Of a stretch of 56,362 nt of DNA, positions 1-9,359 are shown one piece after another (the first letter of the stretch is position 1; every line of letters starts with the position of its first letter). The position numbers were made by a program, and so were the translations under genes. Origin of the DNA: an uncultured Eubacteriaceae bacterium (GTDB lineage Bacteria; Bacillota; Clostridia; Lachnospirales; CAG-274). The notes beneath the pieces are model-generated. The model was not told the DNA's origin, ran no database searches, and worked only from the letters and a program-made list of their open reading frames with translations. The stretch lies in the NCBI GenBank assembly GCA_946497035.1, contig CAMMIW010000015.1:1-56362 (forward strand). Reading direction: 5' to 3'.

Positions 1-1
1 T

Positions 2-823
2 AGACAACAAGACTGCCTTACAAGTGATGTATTAGGCCCTGCTAGAGCAGAGTGTTTTACACATCTTGGTAACAAAACAATTCAAGAAGGAGATATTATA
101 GACCCACCTTCAAACGCAGCTACTGTTTCTATGGAAAATTTAAGAGTAAAAAAAGTTATTGTATCGGATAAAGAAGCTAACCCATTTAAAAATGGTTTTT
201 GGGATGTAACTTTAAAATATGTTTTTGTATATACATTAGTATTTAGAGAAGCAGATGGAACAGTTATAGGTAGAATTCACGCTAATAGTATTTATACTAA
301 AAAAGTAACATTATTTGGTTCTATCGGTACAGAAATTTCTATATCAACAGATTTATTAAACCCTGCAGGTTCTGGCTGTAGCGAGCTCAATTCAGATCCT
401 TTTGTATTAGTAGAATCTAAAGCAATAGCTCTTGGTGCAGAGCTTAAATATCAAAATAGACAATGCTGCTGTGGAGATGAAGCTTTAGAACCAACAGAGG
501 TTGGCGTTACTATAGGTTTATTTACAATTATTAAGTTATTTAGACTTGTAAATCTTTCTGTATTATCAAGAGGCTTCTGTATACCAAAAGAATGTGAAGA
601 CATTTCTCCACTTAACCCTTGTGAATTTTTTGATAGCTTAGACTTCCCTATGGATATTTTTGCACCACCTCAAAAAACAGAATTTTTAGCAGGAATTAGC
701 GGAAATATACCAAGAGAAGCAACAGCTAACGCTAACAACAATAGTTGTGGCTGTCATAACAACTGTGGCTGTGGTTTAGCTAACCTTACTAACAATAATA
801 ATTGTGGTTGCAACTTTAGATAG
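2..823 (+). CDS. Partial coat-like protein with Cys/Gly/Asn-rich tail (5' end outside window)
   Basis: The reading frame is open from base 2 to the TAG at 821-823, so at least 273 residues are present and the true start lies upstream; the internal ATG at 131 has no ribosome binding site. I do not recognise the family with certainty. The visible part begins with a soluble segment (GPARAECFTHLGNK), runs through a beta-rich middle with a CCC motif near visible residue 160, and ends in a low-complexity tail with repeated SCGCHNNCGCG and NNNCGCN units. Cys/Gly/Asn tails of this kind are common in spore coat, exosporium and other cross-linked surface proteins, and several sporulation genes lie in the window, so a coat role is the best guess. 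No signal peptide can be judged because the N-terminus is missing. Function is inference only. Confidence 0.6.
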   Translation, partial: RQQDCLTSDVLGPARAECFTHLGNKTIQEGDIIDPPSNAATVSMENLRVKKVIVSDKEANPFKNGFWDVTLKYVFVYTLVFREADGTVIGRIHANSIYTKKVTLFGSIGTEISISTDLLNPAGSGCSELNSDPFVLVESKAIALGAELKYQNRQCCCGDEALEPTEVGVTIGLFTIIKLFRLVNLSVLSRGFCIPKECEDISPLNPCEFFDSLDFPMDIFAPPQKTEFLAGISGNIPREATANANNNSCGCHNNCGCGLANLTNNNNCGCNFR

Positions 824-833
824 TATATAATAT

Positions 834-990
834 GGTAGGCAAAGTCTTAAATCTTTCAAAAAGATAAAAATTTATCCTTTTGAATTAAATTGTATGAAAA
901 AAAGCCTATTTTCTGGCATAAGGGTTAAAACCCCTAAAAATCTAGCTTTTTTCACAAGTTAAGGCAACGCTCCACCTTGTGATTAAAATT
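834..990 (+). other. Possible structured 3' UTR or non-coding RNA
   Basis: This stretch between the coat-like gene and the terminator at 1007 has no credible ORF but several pairings: 834-840 (GGTAGGC) with 904-910 (GCCTATT), a hairpin 857-868/871-882 with one mismatch, AGGG/CCCT at 921-935, and CACAAG/CTTGTG at 953-958/976-981. It is less AT-rich than the flanks. It could be a structured 3' UTR or a separate RNA; no known RNA class was recognised. Confidence 0.3.
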
Positions 991-1006
991 TTTATATTCA
1001 TTATAG

Positions 1007-1036
1007 GGCTGTAGAAAAAATCTACAGCCTATTTAT
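1007..1036 (+). terminator. Rho-independent terminator after coat-like gene
   Basis: Arms GGCTGTAGA (1007-1015) and TCTACAGCC (1021-1029) form a perfect 9-bp stem with an A5 loop, followed by an AT-rich tail. Confidence 0.75.
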
Positions 1037-1150
1037 ATATAAACAGCTTAACTTACTATTTTTATAAAAATAAGCCATTACAACTATAAGTAACCTTATT
1101 CCAACATTTACTATATAATATATAAAATTGACTAAAAATTTTTTTATTTA

Positions 1151-1186
1151 TATTAATATTAATACATAAATAAATTAATATTAATA
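1151..1186. repeat. 13-bp perfect inverted repeat in AT-rich spacer
   Basis: TATTAATATTAAT (1151-1163) and its complement (1174-1186) are separated by 10 bp. The gap 1037-1256 otherwise shows only AT-rich sequence. Each arm is itself nearly palindromic, so the signal may be low complexity. Confidence 0.4.
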
Positions 1187-1256
1187 ATATTGTCTTGTAT
1201 ATCTATATGTATTTTATTAAAGTTATCTAAAATTTTTATATTTAAGGAAATTTTTC

Positions 1257-1285
1257 TTGATATTTAAAGAAATTTAGGTTATAAT
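1257..1285 (+). promoter_or_regulatory. Promoter of SLH protein gene
   Basis: TTGATA (1257-1262), a 17-bp spacer and a consensus TATAAT (1280-1285) form a good vegetative-type promoter about 45 bp upstream of the SLH start codon. The leader then contains GTTACAAA twice (1286-1306) and a hairpin over the ribosome binding site. Confidence 0.7.
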
Positions 1286-1314
1286 TGTTACAAATGTGTT
1301 ACAAAAATTAAAAT

Positions 1315-1331
1315 TCCTTTACAAAAGGAGG
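1315..1331 (+). promoter_or_regulatory. Ribosome binding site inside a small hairpin
   Basis: AAGGAGG (1325-1331) is the ribosome binding site of the SLH gene. TCCTTT (1315-1320) can pair with AAAGGA (1324-1329) over a 3-nt loop, masking most of it. Confidence 0.4.
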
Positions 1332-1336
1332 CTTAT

Positions 1337-3211
1337 ATGAAAAACTTAAAAAAAGTATTAGCTATATTTGGATTAACCACTTTTTTCTTGCTTAACCATA
1401 CTAACGTATATGCTAATATTTTTAATGATGTAGATGAAACTAATATAGCCTATCCTTCTATACAAAAAATGTATCAATTAGGCATTATGGTTGGCGATTT
1501 GCAAGGTAACTTTAAGCCAGATAGCTATGTTAGTAAATTTGATGCTATGAAAATTTTGTCAAAATTAATAGAAAATAAAAATAATATAGATATATCAAAA
1601 AGTAAATATAATGAAATTGTTTTACAATATGAAAAAAAATATTCTCGTTGGGATAGCTCGGCTAATGCTTCTTTAGTTATTATGCTAGAAAATGGCATAT
1701 TAAAAGAGCAAGATTTAAATAGCTTTGTTATAATAGATAAAAATAACAAAGAGCAAATAAGAGCTTTATCTAAAGAAGAAATATGTTTATTTTTAGTTAG
1801 ATTAGAAAATAAAGAAGATATTGTAAACAATATGTCTTTTAACAAAACTTTTAAAGATGAGGCTAATATAAATCCTGATAAAATAAAAGCTTGTTATTAT
1901 ATGGATAGTATAAATATAGTAGCTGCTAAAGATGATAATAGCTTTTATCCTAAAAGTGGTATAACTAAAGCTCAGCTATCTATTATATTAGACAATTTTT
2001 TACAATATAAAAATATAGATATATCTTCTAACCTACAACAAACTAAAACAAATTTATCTAACAATAAAGCTAACATACAAACAAGATTTGTTACAATAGA
2101 AAAAATTTTTATGGAAAATAATTCTATACAAGCCAAAATAGGTAATGAAACAAAAATATACCCTATAGAAAAAGATGCAAATATATATATAGATGGTGTT
2201 TCTTCTAGCTTAAATAATATAAAACCTAACAGTAATGCAGAAATTACTTTAGAAAATAATATTATTTATAAAATAGACGTTAAAACTGATTTACACATTA
2301 AAAATATTAATAGTGATGAACAAAATAAAATTTATGGTGTTATAAAAAATGTATCTAAAGATAGTATTGGAATATCTTATAAAGATATAGACGATAACGG
2401 TTTTTATAGCCAAGAAAAAATAGATATAATACCTTTATCATCAAACTGTAATATTACAAAAAATGGTATTAGTATTAACAATATAGAAGAAAATAGCTTA
2501 GCAACAGTTATATTAAAAGATAAAAAAGCTATACAAATAATATTAGAAGATGATAATTCATTATTTATAGGCACAATAATAGAAAAATCTAAAGATAAAA
2601 TTACAATAAAAACTACAGATAATAAAATATTTGAAATGGGCTTTCTAGAAAATGTAGAAATAACACGAAATAATGAAAATGCTTCTATATCTAATCTAAA
2701 AATAGGTGATACAATAAATATTGAAACAGAAAAAGACAAAATTGCTAAAATAGATGCTAAAGGTAAAAAATCTATTAAAAAAGGTACTATAAAGTCTATA
2801 AAAATAAATGGTACATCTTCTATAATAGAGATAGAAGATACAAGAAACAACTCTTATACATACTATGCTAATAATTTTACAACAGATGTTTATTCTATAA
2901 AGGTATTAGATAGTGTTAACCTATATTTAGATAGCTCAGAGATATATGCTATAGATATTTTAGAAAGAAAATACAATAAAAACTTTAGTGGTGAGATTAT
3001 AAACATTAATAGCAACAATATAGATGTTTTTACACAGGATTTAACAGGTAAATCTACCACTTCAGTTTCTGTAGATAAAGATACTATATTTTTTGATTAT
3101 GAAACCTTAGAAAACGTATCTATAAAAGATTTAAAAAAAGGTAGTAAAGTTTATATCGTTTTAAAAAATGATGATAACATTGCATCTCATATAAATATAG
3201 TGTCAAAATAA
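1337..3211 (+). CDS. SLH-domain surface protein
   Basis: A 624-residue exported protein. Residues 1-26 are a Sec signal peptide ending at VYANIF. About residues 27-230 hold three S-layer homology units: a clear first one (FNDVDET, then GIMVGDLQGNFKPDSYVSKFDAM), a divergent second, and a third (FKDEANI to ITKAQLSIILDNFL). The remaining 390 residues are Asn/Ile/Lys-rich and look like repeated small beta domains (recurrent segments of the type GTIIEKSKDKITIKT), as in SLH-anchored envelope proteins. SLH trimers bind pyruvylated secondary cell wall polymer, and csaB for that pyruvylation is at 26.3-27.4 kb. The next gene, an M23 hydrolase, starts 12 nt after the stop with no terminator between, so the two are probably co-transcribed. 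Whether it is the major S-layer protein cannot be told; its length suggests an accessory protein. Confidence 0.85.
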   Translation: MKNLKKVLAIFGLTTFFLLNHTNVYANIFNDVDETNIAYPSIQKMYQLGIMVGDLQGNFKPDSYVSKFDAMKILSKLIENKNNIDISKSKYNEIVLQYEKKYSRWDSSANASLVIMLENGILKEQDLNSFVIIDKNNKEQIRALSKEEICLFLVRLENKEDIVNNMSFNKTFKDEANINPDKIKACYYMDSINIVAAKDDNSFYPKSGITKAQLSIILDNFLQYKNIDISSNLQQTKTNLSNNKANIQTRFVTIEKIFMENNSIQAKIGNETKIYPIEKDANIYIDGVSSSLNNIKPNSNAEITLENNIIYKIDVKTDLHIKNINSDEQNKIYGVIKNVSKDSIGISYKDIDDNGFYSQEKIDIIPLSSNCNITKNGISINNIEENSLATVILKDKKAIQIILEDDNSLFIGTIIEKSKDKITIKTTDNKIFEMGFLENVEITRNNENASISNLKIGDTINIETEKDKIAKIDAKGKKSIKKGTIKSIKINGTSSIIEIEDTRNNSYTYYANNFTTDVYSIKVLDSVNLYLDSSEIYAIDILERKYNKNFSGEIININSNNIDVFTQDLTGKSTTSVSVDKDTIFFDYETLENVSIKDLKKGSKVYIVLKNDDNIASHINIVSK

Positions 3212-3223
3212 ATGGAGGTTATT

Positions 3224-4870
3224 ATGTCAGCTAATATTAATAAAGGAAATTTTTCTAAAACCAGCTCGGCTAATAAAGATAACATAATAGAATTTCCTTT
3301 AAAAAATAACAATTTAAAATTAAAAGAAACTAATATTGTTATAAGTAACTTAAATTTAATTAATGATGATAAAAAACAAGAAAAAGAAAATTCTCTTTTA
3401 AAACATAAAAATAATATAATAAATAAATTTTATTCTGTAAAAGATAAAGAAACTAAATTAAGCTCACAAAAAAGCAACATTATTAATATTAATGGCACAG
3501 ATAATAATGATAATGGTAATAATAAATTACCACCTAAGCCAGTTGCTGTTACTGTTTTAGGTGTTGTATTAACAGGTGTTGTTGTATGGGCTTTAACTCA
3601 TAAAAATGCTCAAGAGGTATATGTTGGCGATAAAATGGTCGCTATAATAAAACCTACTAGCGAAGATAATATAGAAAGCCCTGAACAGCTAAAAGAGCTT
3701 GCCTTATCTGATTTATCTGAAAAAACAGGCTCTAAAGTTGAGGTAAACGAAGAGGTTATATTTAAGCCTGTTAGAGCATCTAAAGATGAAATAACACCTA
3801 TATCTGATGCTAGTGCAAAAGTAGCAGAAAATTTTACATTTAAAGTAGAAGCATCTGTTATAACAGTAGATGGGCAACCTATAGCTACTGTTAAAAACAA
3901 AGAAGAAGCTAATAAAATTTTAAACGATATAAAAAATAAATATGTAAATAAAGATGCAAAGCAAGTGGCACAACCTACTTTTGTTCAAGATGTAAAAATT
4001 GAAGATAAATATGTAGCAGAAGATGATATAATAGAAAATAGCGAAGTCTTAAAAGCTCTCACTGCTAATAAAGATCAAGGCAAACAACACGAGATTAAAG
4101 AAGGTGATACCCTTTTTGAGCTTGCTATGAAAAATGATATGTCTTTAGATGAGCTTTTACAAGCAAATCCTCAGCTTACAGAAACAAGTGTTTTAAAAAT
4201 TGGTAGTAAAGTAAACTTAATAGTTCCTGTTCCTTTATTATCTGTTGTAACTTATGAAGAGGCAGTTTATACTGAGCCAATACCTAAAAAAATAGAAACA
4301 GTTAAAAATGATAAAGAGTTTAAAACATATAAAAAGGTTATAACACCTGGTAAAGATGGCAGCAAACAAGTTACTGCTAAAATAACAAAAATAAATGGTG
4401 TGGAAGATAAAAAAGAGGTTATATCTGAAAAAGTTATATCTGAGCCAACAGTTGAAAAAGTAGAGGTTGGTACATTAAATACACCTCCTAAAAAAGCTAT
4501 TGGTAACTTTATTTACCCTGTTAGAGGCAGGCTAACTTCTGGCTATGGAGCTAGATGGGGTACAACTCATAAAGGCTTAGATCTTGCTGCTCCTGCTGGA
4601 ACACCTATAAAAGCATCTGACGGTGGCACTGTAGTATATTCTGGTTGGAATAGTGGTGGCTATGGTAATATGGTTAAAATAGATCACGGCAATGGCTATC
4701 AAACTATATATGCTCACAATAGCAGAAATGCCGTATCTGTTGGGCAAAAAGTTGCTCAAGGTGAGGTTATAGCTTATGTTGGTAGCACAGGTAATAGCAC
4801 AGGTAACCACGTTCATTTTGAAGTAATTCAAAATGGATCTTCTAAAAATCCTTTAAATTTCTTAAAATAA
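3224..4870 (+). CDS. Membrane-anchored LysM-G5-M23 peptidoglycan hydrolase
   Basis: I choose the ATG at 3224 (548 aa) because GGAGG lies at 3214-3218, which would overlap the alternative ATG at 3212. Order of parts: about 100 residues of Lys/Asn-rich cytoplasmic sequence, one membrane segment (VAVTVLGVVLTGVVVWAL), an extracellular region, a LysM domain (EIKEGDTLFELAMKNDMS), a G5-like segment ending VEKVEVGT, and a C-terminal M23/LytM domain. Zinc ligands are visible in HKGLDLAAP and HVHFE, with the second catalytic His in YAHNS. M23 enzymes of this type cut peptide cross-bridges; LysM binds glycan. The layout resembles Firmicutes envelope or sporulation endopeptidases (SpoIIQ-like LytM proteins), but here the zinc site is intact. 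It follows the SLH gene in the same transcript and ends at a terminator. Confidence 0.85.
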   Translation: MSANINKGNFSKTSSANKDNIIEFPLKNNNLKLKETNIVISNLNLINDDKKQEKENSLLKHKNNIINKFYSVKDKETKLSSQKSNIININGTDNNDNGNNKLPPKPVAVTVLGVVLTGVVVWALTHKNAQEVYVGDKMVAIIKPTSEDNIESPEQLKELALSDLSEKTGSKVEVNEEVIFKPVRASKDEITPISDASAKVAENFTFKVEASVITVDGQPIATVKNKEEANKILNDIKNKYVNKDAKQVAQPTFVQDVKIEDKYVAEDDIIENSEVLKALTANKDQGKQHEIKEGDTLFELAMKNDMSLDELLQANPQLTETSVLKIGSKVNLIVPVPLLSVVTYEEAVYTEPIPKKIETVKNDKEFKTYKKVITPGKDGSKQVTAKITKINGVEDKKEVISEKVISEPTVEKVEVGTLNTPPKKAIGNFIYPVRGRLTSGYGARWGTTHKGLDLAAPAGTPIKASDGGTVVYSGWNSGGYGNMVKIDHGNGYQTIYAHNSRNAVSVGQKVAQGEVIAYVGSTGNSTGNHVHFEVIQNGSSKNPLNFLK

Positions 4871-4885
4871 ATTTTTTAGTTATTT

Positions 4886-4904
4886 GGGGCAACCGCCCCT
4901 TTTA
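4886..4904 (+). terminator. Terminator after M23 hydrolase gene
   Basis: GGGGC (4886-4890) and GCCCC (4895-4899) pair over AACC and are followed by TTTTAATTT. Confidence 0.65.
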
Positions 4905-4920
4905 ATTTGATAATACTGTA

Positions 4921-4960
4921 TAATAAAAACGCTGTAGATAACTCTACAGCATTTTTATTA
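4921..4960. terminator. Bidirectional terminator between convergent genes
   Basis: GCTGTAGA (4931-4938) and TCTACAGC (4943-4950) pair; the stem extends outward as TAATAAAAA/TTTTTATTA with one mismatch, giving U-runs for both strands. Confidence 0.8.
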
Positions 4961-4963
4961 TAC

Positions 4964-5947
4964 TTATTTTAATTTTATAGATTTTATAATTTCATCTATT
5001 TCTGGTTTAATATAATCTATACCGCTTTCACTTACAATATCCGATCTTGTTAATACAAATATATCTGAGCCTTTAAATTCTATTAAATTTAATATAACTG
5101 TTGTATATTCGTCTATTTTTATTATAGATGTTGTAATAGTTTTATTTGCTATTTTTTCAACTTGATCATCTACTATAACATTTTCTTCAGAAACATCATT
5201 TAAATATTCTTTAGTCATCTTAAAATATTCTTTAGGATCTTGCTCTTCTTTATCACCGCTACTAGCTATAAAATAAGCTACGTTATTTTCATCTTGTTTA
5301 TAAAAACTATAAGGTAAGATTTTTTCAAGTCTTTTCCAACTAGCAGGCATAGTTACAGATATTTTTTCTAAATTGCTAGAAAATAATCTTTTTTTATCAA
5401 CTTTTTGTTTTGTATAATCTACTGTTGATATTAAAGTATCTAAATCTTTTTCATAAGATAGCTCAGAGCCATTACCTATAATAGCGATATATTCATCTGG
5501 ATTATTTTTAAGCTCTATTGTAGCAAAAAATGCATAAAAAGATGTTAAACCTGTAGAAACTTTATAAACTTTTTTTGTATATTTTTTACCATTTTCTTCG
5601 ACAGTATTTTCAGATACAAGCTCATAACCAGAAACATATTGAAAAACCTGTTCTTGTTGAGCAAAAAAATCTTCAGGTGTTAACATTTCTTTTTTTAAGC
5701 TATCCATAGAAAATACACTACTACTATCTTTAGTAGTAATATCTACCTCACCATATAAATTAGTAGCTATTTCATAGCCTTCTGGCATTTCATATTTTAA
5801 TATATAATTTACAGATGCAACCTGATTTTTGCCAAGTTCTTTTTCTACAAGTGTTTCTATACTTTGTGGATTTAATTTACTATTTGTAAAAGTTACAATT
5901 ACAAGTAAAATTTCTAAAATTATTATTGCGATAACTGGTTTTTTCAT
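4964..5947 (-). CDS. Unknown membrane-anchored extracellular protein
   Basis: A 327-residue protein of no recognised family. Residues 5-22 (VIAIIILEILLVIVTFTN) form one uncleaved membrane anchor or signal; no lipobox Cys is present. The rest is soluble, Glu/Lys-rich and seems to have two similar halves, each with a phrase of the type 'MPEGYEIA' or 'MPASWKRLE', as in PsbP/DUF-type lipoproteins that measure envelope state. It starts 19 nt after the stop of the DNA translocase gene and has a good ribosome binding site (AAGGAG), so it is the last gene of the cation efflux - translocase - unknown transcript. The operon placement does not assign a role. Confidence 0.75.
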   Translation of the reverse strand: MKKPVIAIIILEILLVIVTFTNSKLNPQSIETLVEKELGKNQVASVNYILKYEMPEGYEIATNLYGEVDITTKDSSSVFSMDSLKKEMLTPEDFFAQQEQVFQYVSGYELVSENTVEENGKKYTKKVYKVSTGLTSFYAFFATIELKNNPDEYIAIIGNGSELSYEKDLDTLISTVDYTKQKVDKKRLFSSNLEKISVTMPASWKRLEKILPYSFYKQDENNVAYFIASSGDKEEQDPKEYFKMTKEYLNDVSEENVIVDDQVEKIANKTITTSIIKIDEYTTVILNLIEFKGSDIFVLTRSDIVSESGIDYIKPEIDEIIKSIKLK

Positions 5948-5966
5948 AAAAATCTCCTTATATATT

Positions 5967-8900
5967 TTAATAATTGTTATATCTGTTTAAATATTCTTCA
6001 TATTGATACCTATCCATTAAAACATCACGCTGTTTGCTGCCATTTTCTGAAGATACAATTCCCCTATCTTCTAGCTCTTCTATTATTCTGGCTGCACGAT
6101 TATAACCTATTCTAAATTGGCGTTGTATCATAGATGTAGATGCTTTGCCTTTTTTAACTAAAAATGCGATAACATCTTCTGTAAGTTCATCTGAATTGTC
6201 AGAAGAAATACTATCATTAGATTTTGTTGAGCTTTCTATTTTATTAATTATACTTTCATCATAATTAGGACAGCTATTTTCTTTTATAAATGTTACTATA
6301 TTTTCAACTTCTTTGTCAGATATAAAAGCTCCTTGTATTCTTAAAGGTTTATTCATATCTACCGATCTAAAAAGCATATCTCCTTTACCAAGAAGTTTTT
6401 CTGCCCCTACCGTATCTAAAACTGTTCTCGAGTCTGTTCCACTAGAGACGGCAAAAGCTATTCTAGATGGTATATTTGCTTTTATAAGCCCTGTTATAAC
6501 ATCTACAGAAGGCCTTTGTGTTGCTATAATAAGATGAATTCCTGCTGCTCTTGCTAGCTGAGCAAGACGACAAATAGATGCTTCCACCTCTTTTGCGGCA
6601 ACCATCATTAAATCGGCAAGCTCATCTATAATAATAACTATTTGTGGTAGCTTAGGTTCATTACTTTCTTCTTTTAAAGAGTTATATCCTACAAGGTTTC
6701 TAGTTCCTGTTTGGGCAAAAAGATTGTATCTTTCCATCATCTCAGAAACAGCCCAATTTAAAACCCCTGCTGCCTTTTCTGGCTCTGTAACAACAGGTGT
6801 TAAAAGATGTGGTATACCATTATAAACGCTAAGCTCTACCACCTTAGGATCTATCATCATAAGCTTAACCTCTTCTGGATTTGCTTTATATAGTATGCTT
6901 GTAATAAGTGTATTTATACAAACACTTTTACCAGATCCTGTAGCACCTGCTATAAGCATATGAGGCATTTTAGCTATATCTGTAACTATAACGTTACCTG
7001 TTATATCTTTTCCTAAGCCAAAAGCAACTTTTGAAGGAAATTTTTGAAATTTTTCTGCACATATTACTTCGCTTAAAAATACACTTTTAACCTCTTTATT
7101 AGGTATCTCTATACCAACGGCAGACTTGCCAGGTATTGGAGCTTCTATCCTTATAGAACTAGCAGCAAGGCTAAGGGCTAGATTATCTGCAAGACCTAAA
7201 ATTTTGCTTACTTTTATTCCATCTTCTATAGATAGCTCATACCTTGTAACAGAAGGCCCTTTACTTATATTTATAACTTGGGCATTTACATTAAAACTTT
7301 TTAATGTTTTTACCAATATATAAGAGTTTTCTCTAAGCTCTATATCGTTGTTTTCGTCTGTATCATTACAATTTTTAGCCAAAAATGAAAGCTGTGGAAA
7401 AACATAGTCTTTTTTAGCTGTTTGTTCTACATCTAGTTTATTTACCATTTTTTCAACATCAGGCCTTATAATAATAGGCTCTTCTATATTTTGCACCTTT
7501 TCAGACTTTTTGTCAATATTTTGTAAAAGTTCTTTTTTATCCTCATTTTGATTTATAATAGTAAAGCCTTCATTATCTTTGTTTATATGGCTATAACTAC
7601 TATTGTTATCATATTTATTAGATGAATTTATACCCCTATTAATATTATTTTCTTCTATTTCATCATCTTCTATTAATAACCTTTCATTATTACTAATATT
7701 TTTATTTTCTGTTGATAACTTTTCATTATTATTAATATTTTTATTTTCTGTTGATAACTTTTCATTGTTATTAACATTTTCATCTTCTGTTGATAACCTT
7801 TCATTATCATTAATATTTTCATCTTCTGTTAATAACTTTTCACTATTATTAATATTTTCATTATTTTTTAATATAGGCTCATATCTAATAGTATCTTGCT
7901 CTACTATTTGATTGTTTTGTATAGGGCTAAAAGGCATAGTGTTTTCCTTTTCTATATCATCATCAAAGCTATAAAAATTATCTAAATCGCTTAAATGAGA
8001 GGTTTCAACATTATTAGATAAAAACTGTTCTGGTGGCTTTTCAAAAATATCATCAATAGAGGAGCTATTTGCAAATTTTAGATCTATATTAAATTTACTA
8101 TCTATAGGTATATTATCTGTTTTTTTCTTTTTATAAACATCATTAAAATAATTTTCTTTAGATTGTACTTTAAATAAGTCATCATTATTTGTTTTATTTA
8201 TATCTTTTTCAAAATTTTTTACCATATTTGCTGTTGTAGAATATAAATTATTATTTTGTATAATATTTTCGTTTGTTTGTATAATATTTTCATTTTTAAT
8301 ATTTATATCATTAAGTATATTTTGATTATTAGATATATTTTGTAAATTTTTGTTATTTTCATATTTTTCAGGATTATTTATTTCATCTATAGCAAAGCGA
8401 ATTTTTCTGTCTTTATCAGGCTTAGTATCTTTGTTCATATCAAAAAATACGGCTCTTTCAACTCGTTTATATTTATCTACCCCATCAAAAATATAGTTGT
8501 CATATCTTTTTATAGTTCTTCTTGGTATTTCAAAATCTTCTCTATTTTCTAATACCATATCAGGATTAGGCAATTTTTTAGGTGTCCTTTTACTTATAGG
8601 TGGTGGAGGTGGTTGTTCTTCTTCTAAATCATCCTCATAGTAGGTTTCATCTGTCAAGTCGTATATTTTTTCTTTTATTTTTGAAAAAATATTTAGTTTA
8701 TTGTTATTTTCATCTTTATATATTTTTTCATCTTTTAATTTATAAAAATAGTTAGATACATTTTTTAAATTGTCAGAAATAGTAGAAAAAAAAGATTTAC
8801 CTGTTAATAAAAATATAGTAACAATAAAAAGCAATATTAAAACTATGTAGCTAGCAAAAGTGCCGATAATTTTAACTAATAAGTCACCAAATAAAGCTCC

Positions 8901-9341
8901 TAAAACACCACCATCTAAAAATTTACCTGTTTCATATTCATTAGCTAAATATCCAAAATAACTTGAAAAATTTGTTATATCTTGCCTAGTTATAATATGA
9001 AAGAAACTTATTAAAATAATAAATGCTATAATTGATAATATAGCTTTAAAAATATTTATTTTTCTACTTTCTGAAAAAAATATATATAAGCTAGCTCCTA
9101 TCATTATTATTGGTAAAAAATATGCACCTATACCAAATAGACCTTTAAAAAGACTGCTAAGAGCTCTTCCTAAAAACCCACCGCTACCAAAAAATATACC
9201 TATTATGAGCAAAACACCAAAACATACAATAAGTACAGAGGTTATCTCTAATGATAAGCTAGCGTTATTAGGCTTTTTAATAGGGCTTGTCTTATTATTT
9301 TCCTTTTTTAAACTATCCTTTTTATTTTCTGTTTTAGCCAT
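5967..9341 (-). CDS. spoIIIE: FtsK/SpoIIIE-family DNA translocase with long repeat-bearing linker
   Basis: A membrane-tethered hexameric DNA pump that moves chromosome through the division or sporulation septum. Residues 30-190 hold four membrane segments. A 450-residue linker follows, very rich in Asn, Asp, Glu and Lys, including a PPPPP run near 240 and five 13-residue tandem repeats near 493-557. The C-terminal motor has Walker A GATGSGKS (near 800), Walker [10 protein letters not shown] (near 905), the family block [20 protein letters not shown] and a final winged-helix gamma domain ([21 protein letters not shown]) that reads KOPS/SRS sites. At 1124 residues it is well above the usual 750-850 because of the linker. 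The gene starts 18 nt after the cation efflux gene. FtsK and SpoIIIE cannot be separated cleanly by sequence; in a spore-former SpoIIIE is the likelier name. Confidence 0.93.
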   Translation of the reverse strand: MAKTENKKDSLKKENNKTSPIKKPNNASLSLEITSVLIVCFGVLLIIGIFFGSGGFLGRALSSLFKGLFGIGAYFLPIIMIGASLYIFFSESRKINIFKAILSIIAFIILISFFHIITRQDITNFSSYFGYLANEYETGKFLDGGVLGALFGDLLVKIIGTFASYIVLILLFIVTIFLLTGKSFFSTISDNLKNVSNYFYKLKDEKIYKDENNNKLNIFSKIKEKIYDLTDETYYEDDLEEEQPPPPPISKRTPKKLPNPDMVLENREDFEIPRRTIKRYDNYIFDGVDKYKRVERAVFFDMNKDTKPDKDRKIRFAIDEINNPEKYENNKNLQNISNNQNILNDINIKNENIIQTNENIIQNNNLYSTTANMVKNFEKDINKTNNDDLFKVQSKENYFNDVYKKKKTDNIPIDSKFNIDLKFANSSSIDDIFEKPPEQFLSNNVETSHLSDLDNFYSFDDDIEKENTMPFSPIQNNQIVEQDTIRYEPILKNNENINNSEKLLTEDENINDNERLSTEDENVNNNEKLSTENKNINNNEKLSTENKNISNNERLLIEDDEIEENNINRGINSSNKYDNNSSYSHINKDNEGFTIINQNEDKKELLQNIDKKSEKVQNIEEPIIIRPDVEKMVNKLDVEQTAKKDYVFPQLSFLAKNCNDTDENNDIELRENSYILVKTLKSFNVNAQVINISKGPSVTRYELSIEDGIKVSKILGLADNLALSLAASSIRIEAPIPGKSAVGIEIPNKEVKSVFLSEVICAEKFQKFPSKVAFGLGKDITGNVIVTDIAKMPHMLIAGATGSGKSVCINTLITSILYKANPEEVKLMMIDPKVVELSVYNGIPHLLTPVVTEPEKAAGVLNWAVSEMMERYNLFAQTGTRNLVGYNSLKEESNEPKLPQIVIIIDELADLMMVAAKEVEASICRLAQLARAAGIHLIIATQRPSVDVITGLIKANIPSRIAFAVSSGTDSRTVLDTVGAEKLLGKGDMLFRSVDMNKPLRIQGAFISDKEVENIVTFIKENSCPNYDESIINKIESSTKSNDSISSDNSDELTEDVIAFLVKKGKASTSMIQRQFRIGYNRAARIIEELEDRGIVSSENGSKQRDVLMDRYQYEEYLNRYNNY
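7669..7863 (-). repeat. Five in-frame 39-bp tandem repeats in the translocase linker
   Basis: Five consecutive 39-bp units encode 13-residue variants of the pattern ENxNxNEKLSTED (for example [39 protein letters not shown]). Units differ by a few bases but keep the frame. This is a coding minisatellite whose copy number could vary between strains. Confidence 0.85.
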
Positions 9342-9359
9342 TATAAACTTCCTTTTTAA

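Noticed and set aside
3212..3223. ATG at 3212 as the start of the M23 hydrolase
   Set aside because: The GGAGG ribosome binding site follows it and serves the ATG at 3224.
7669..7863. CRISPR-like appearance of regular repeats
   Set aside because: Repeats are contiguous without unique spacers and stay in frame with the coding sequence.
7603..7911. Plus-strand frame with repeated [13 protein letters not shown] over the translocase linker
   Set aside because: It is the complement of the 39-bp tandem repeats in the translocase gene; the repetition belongs to that gene.
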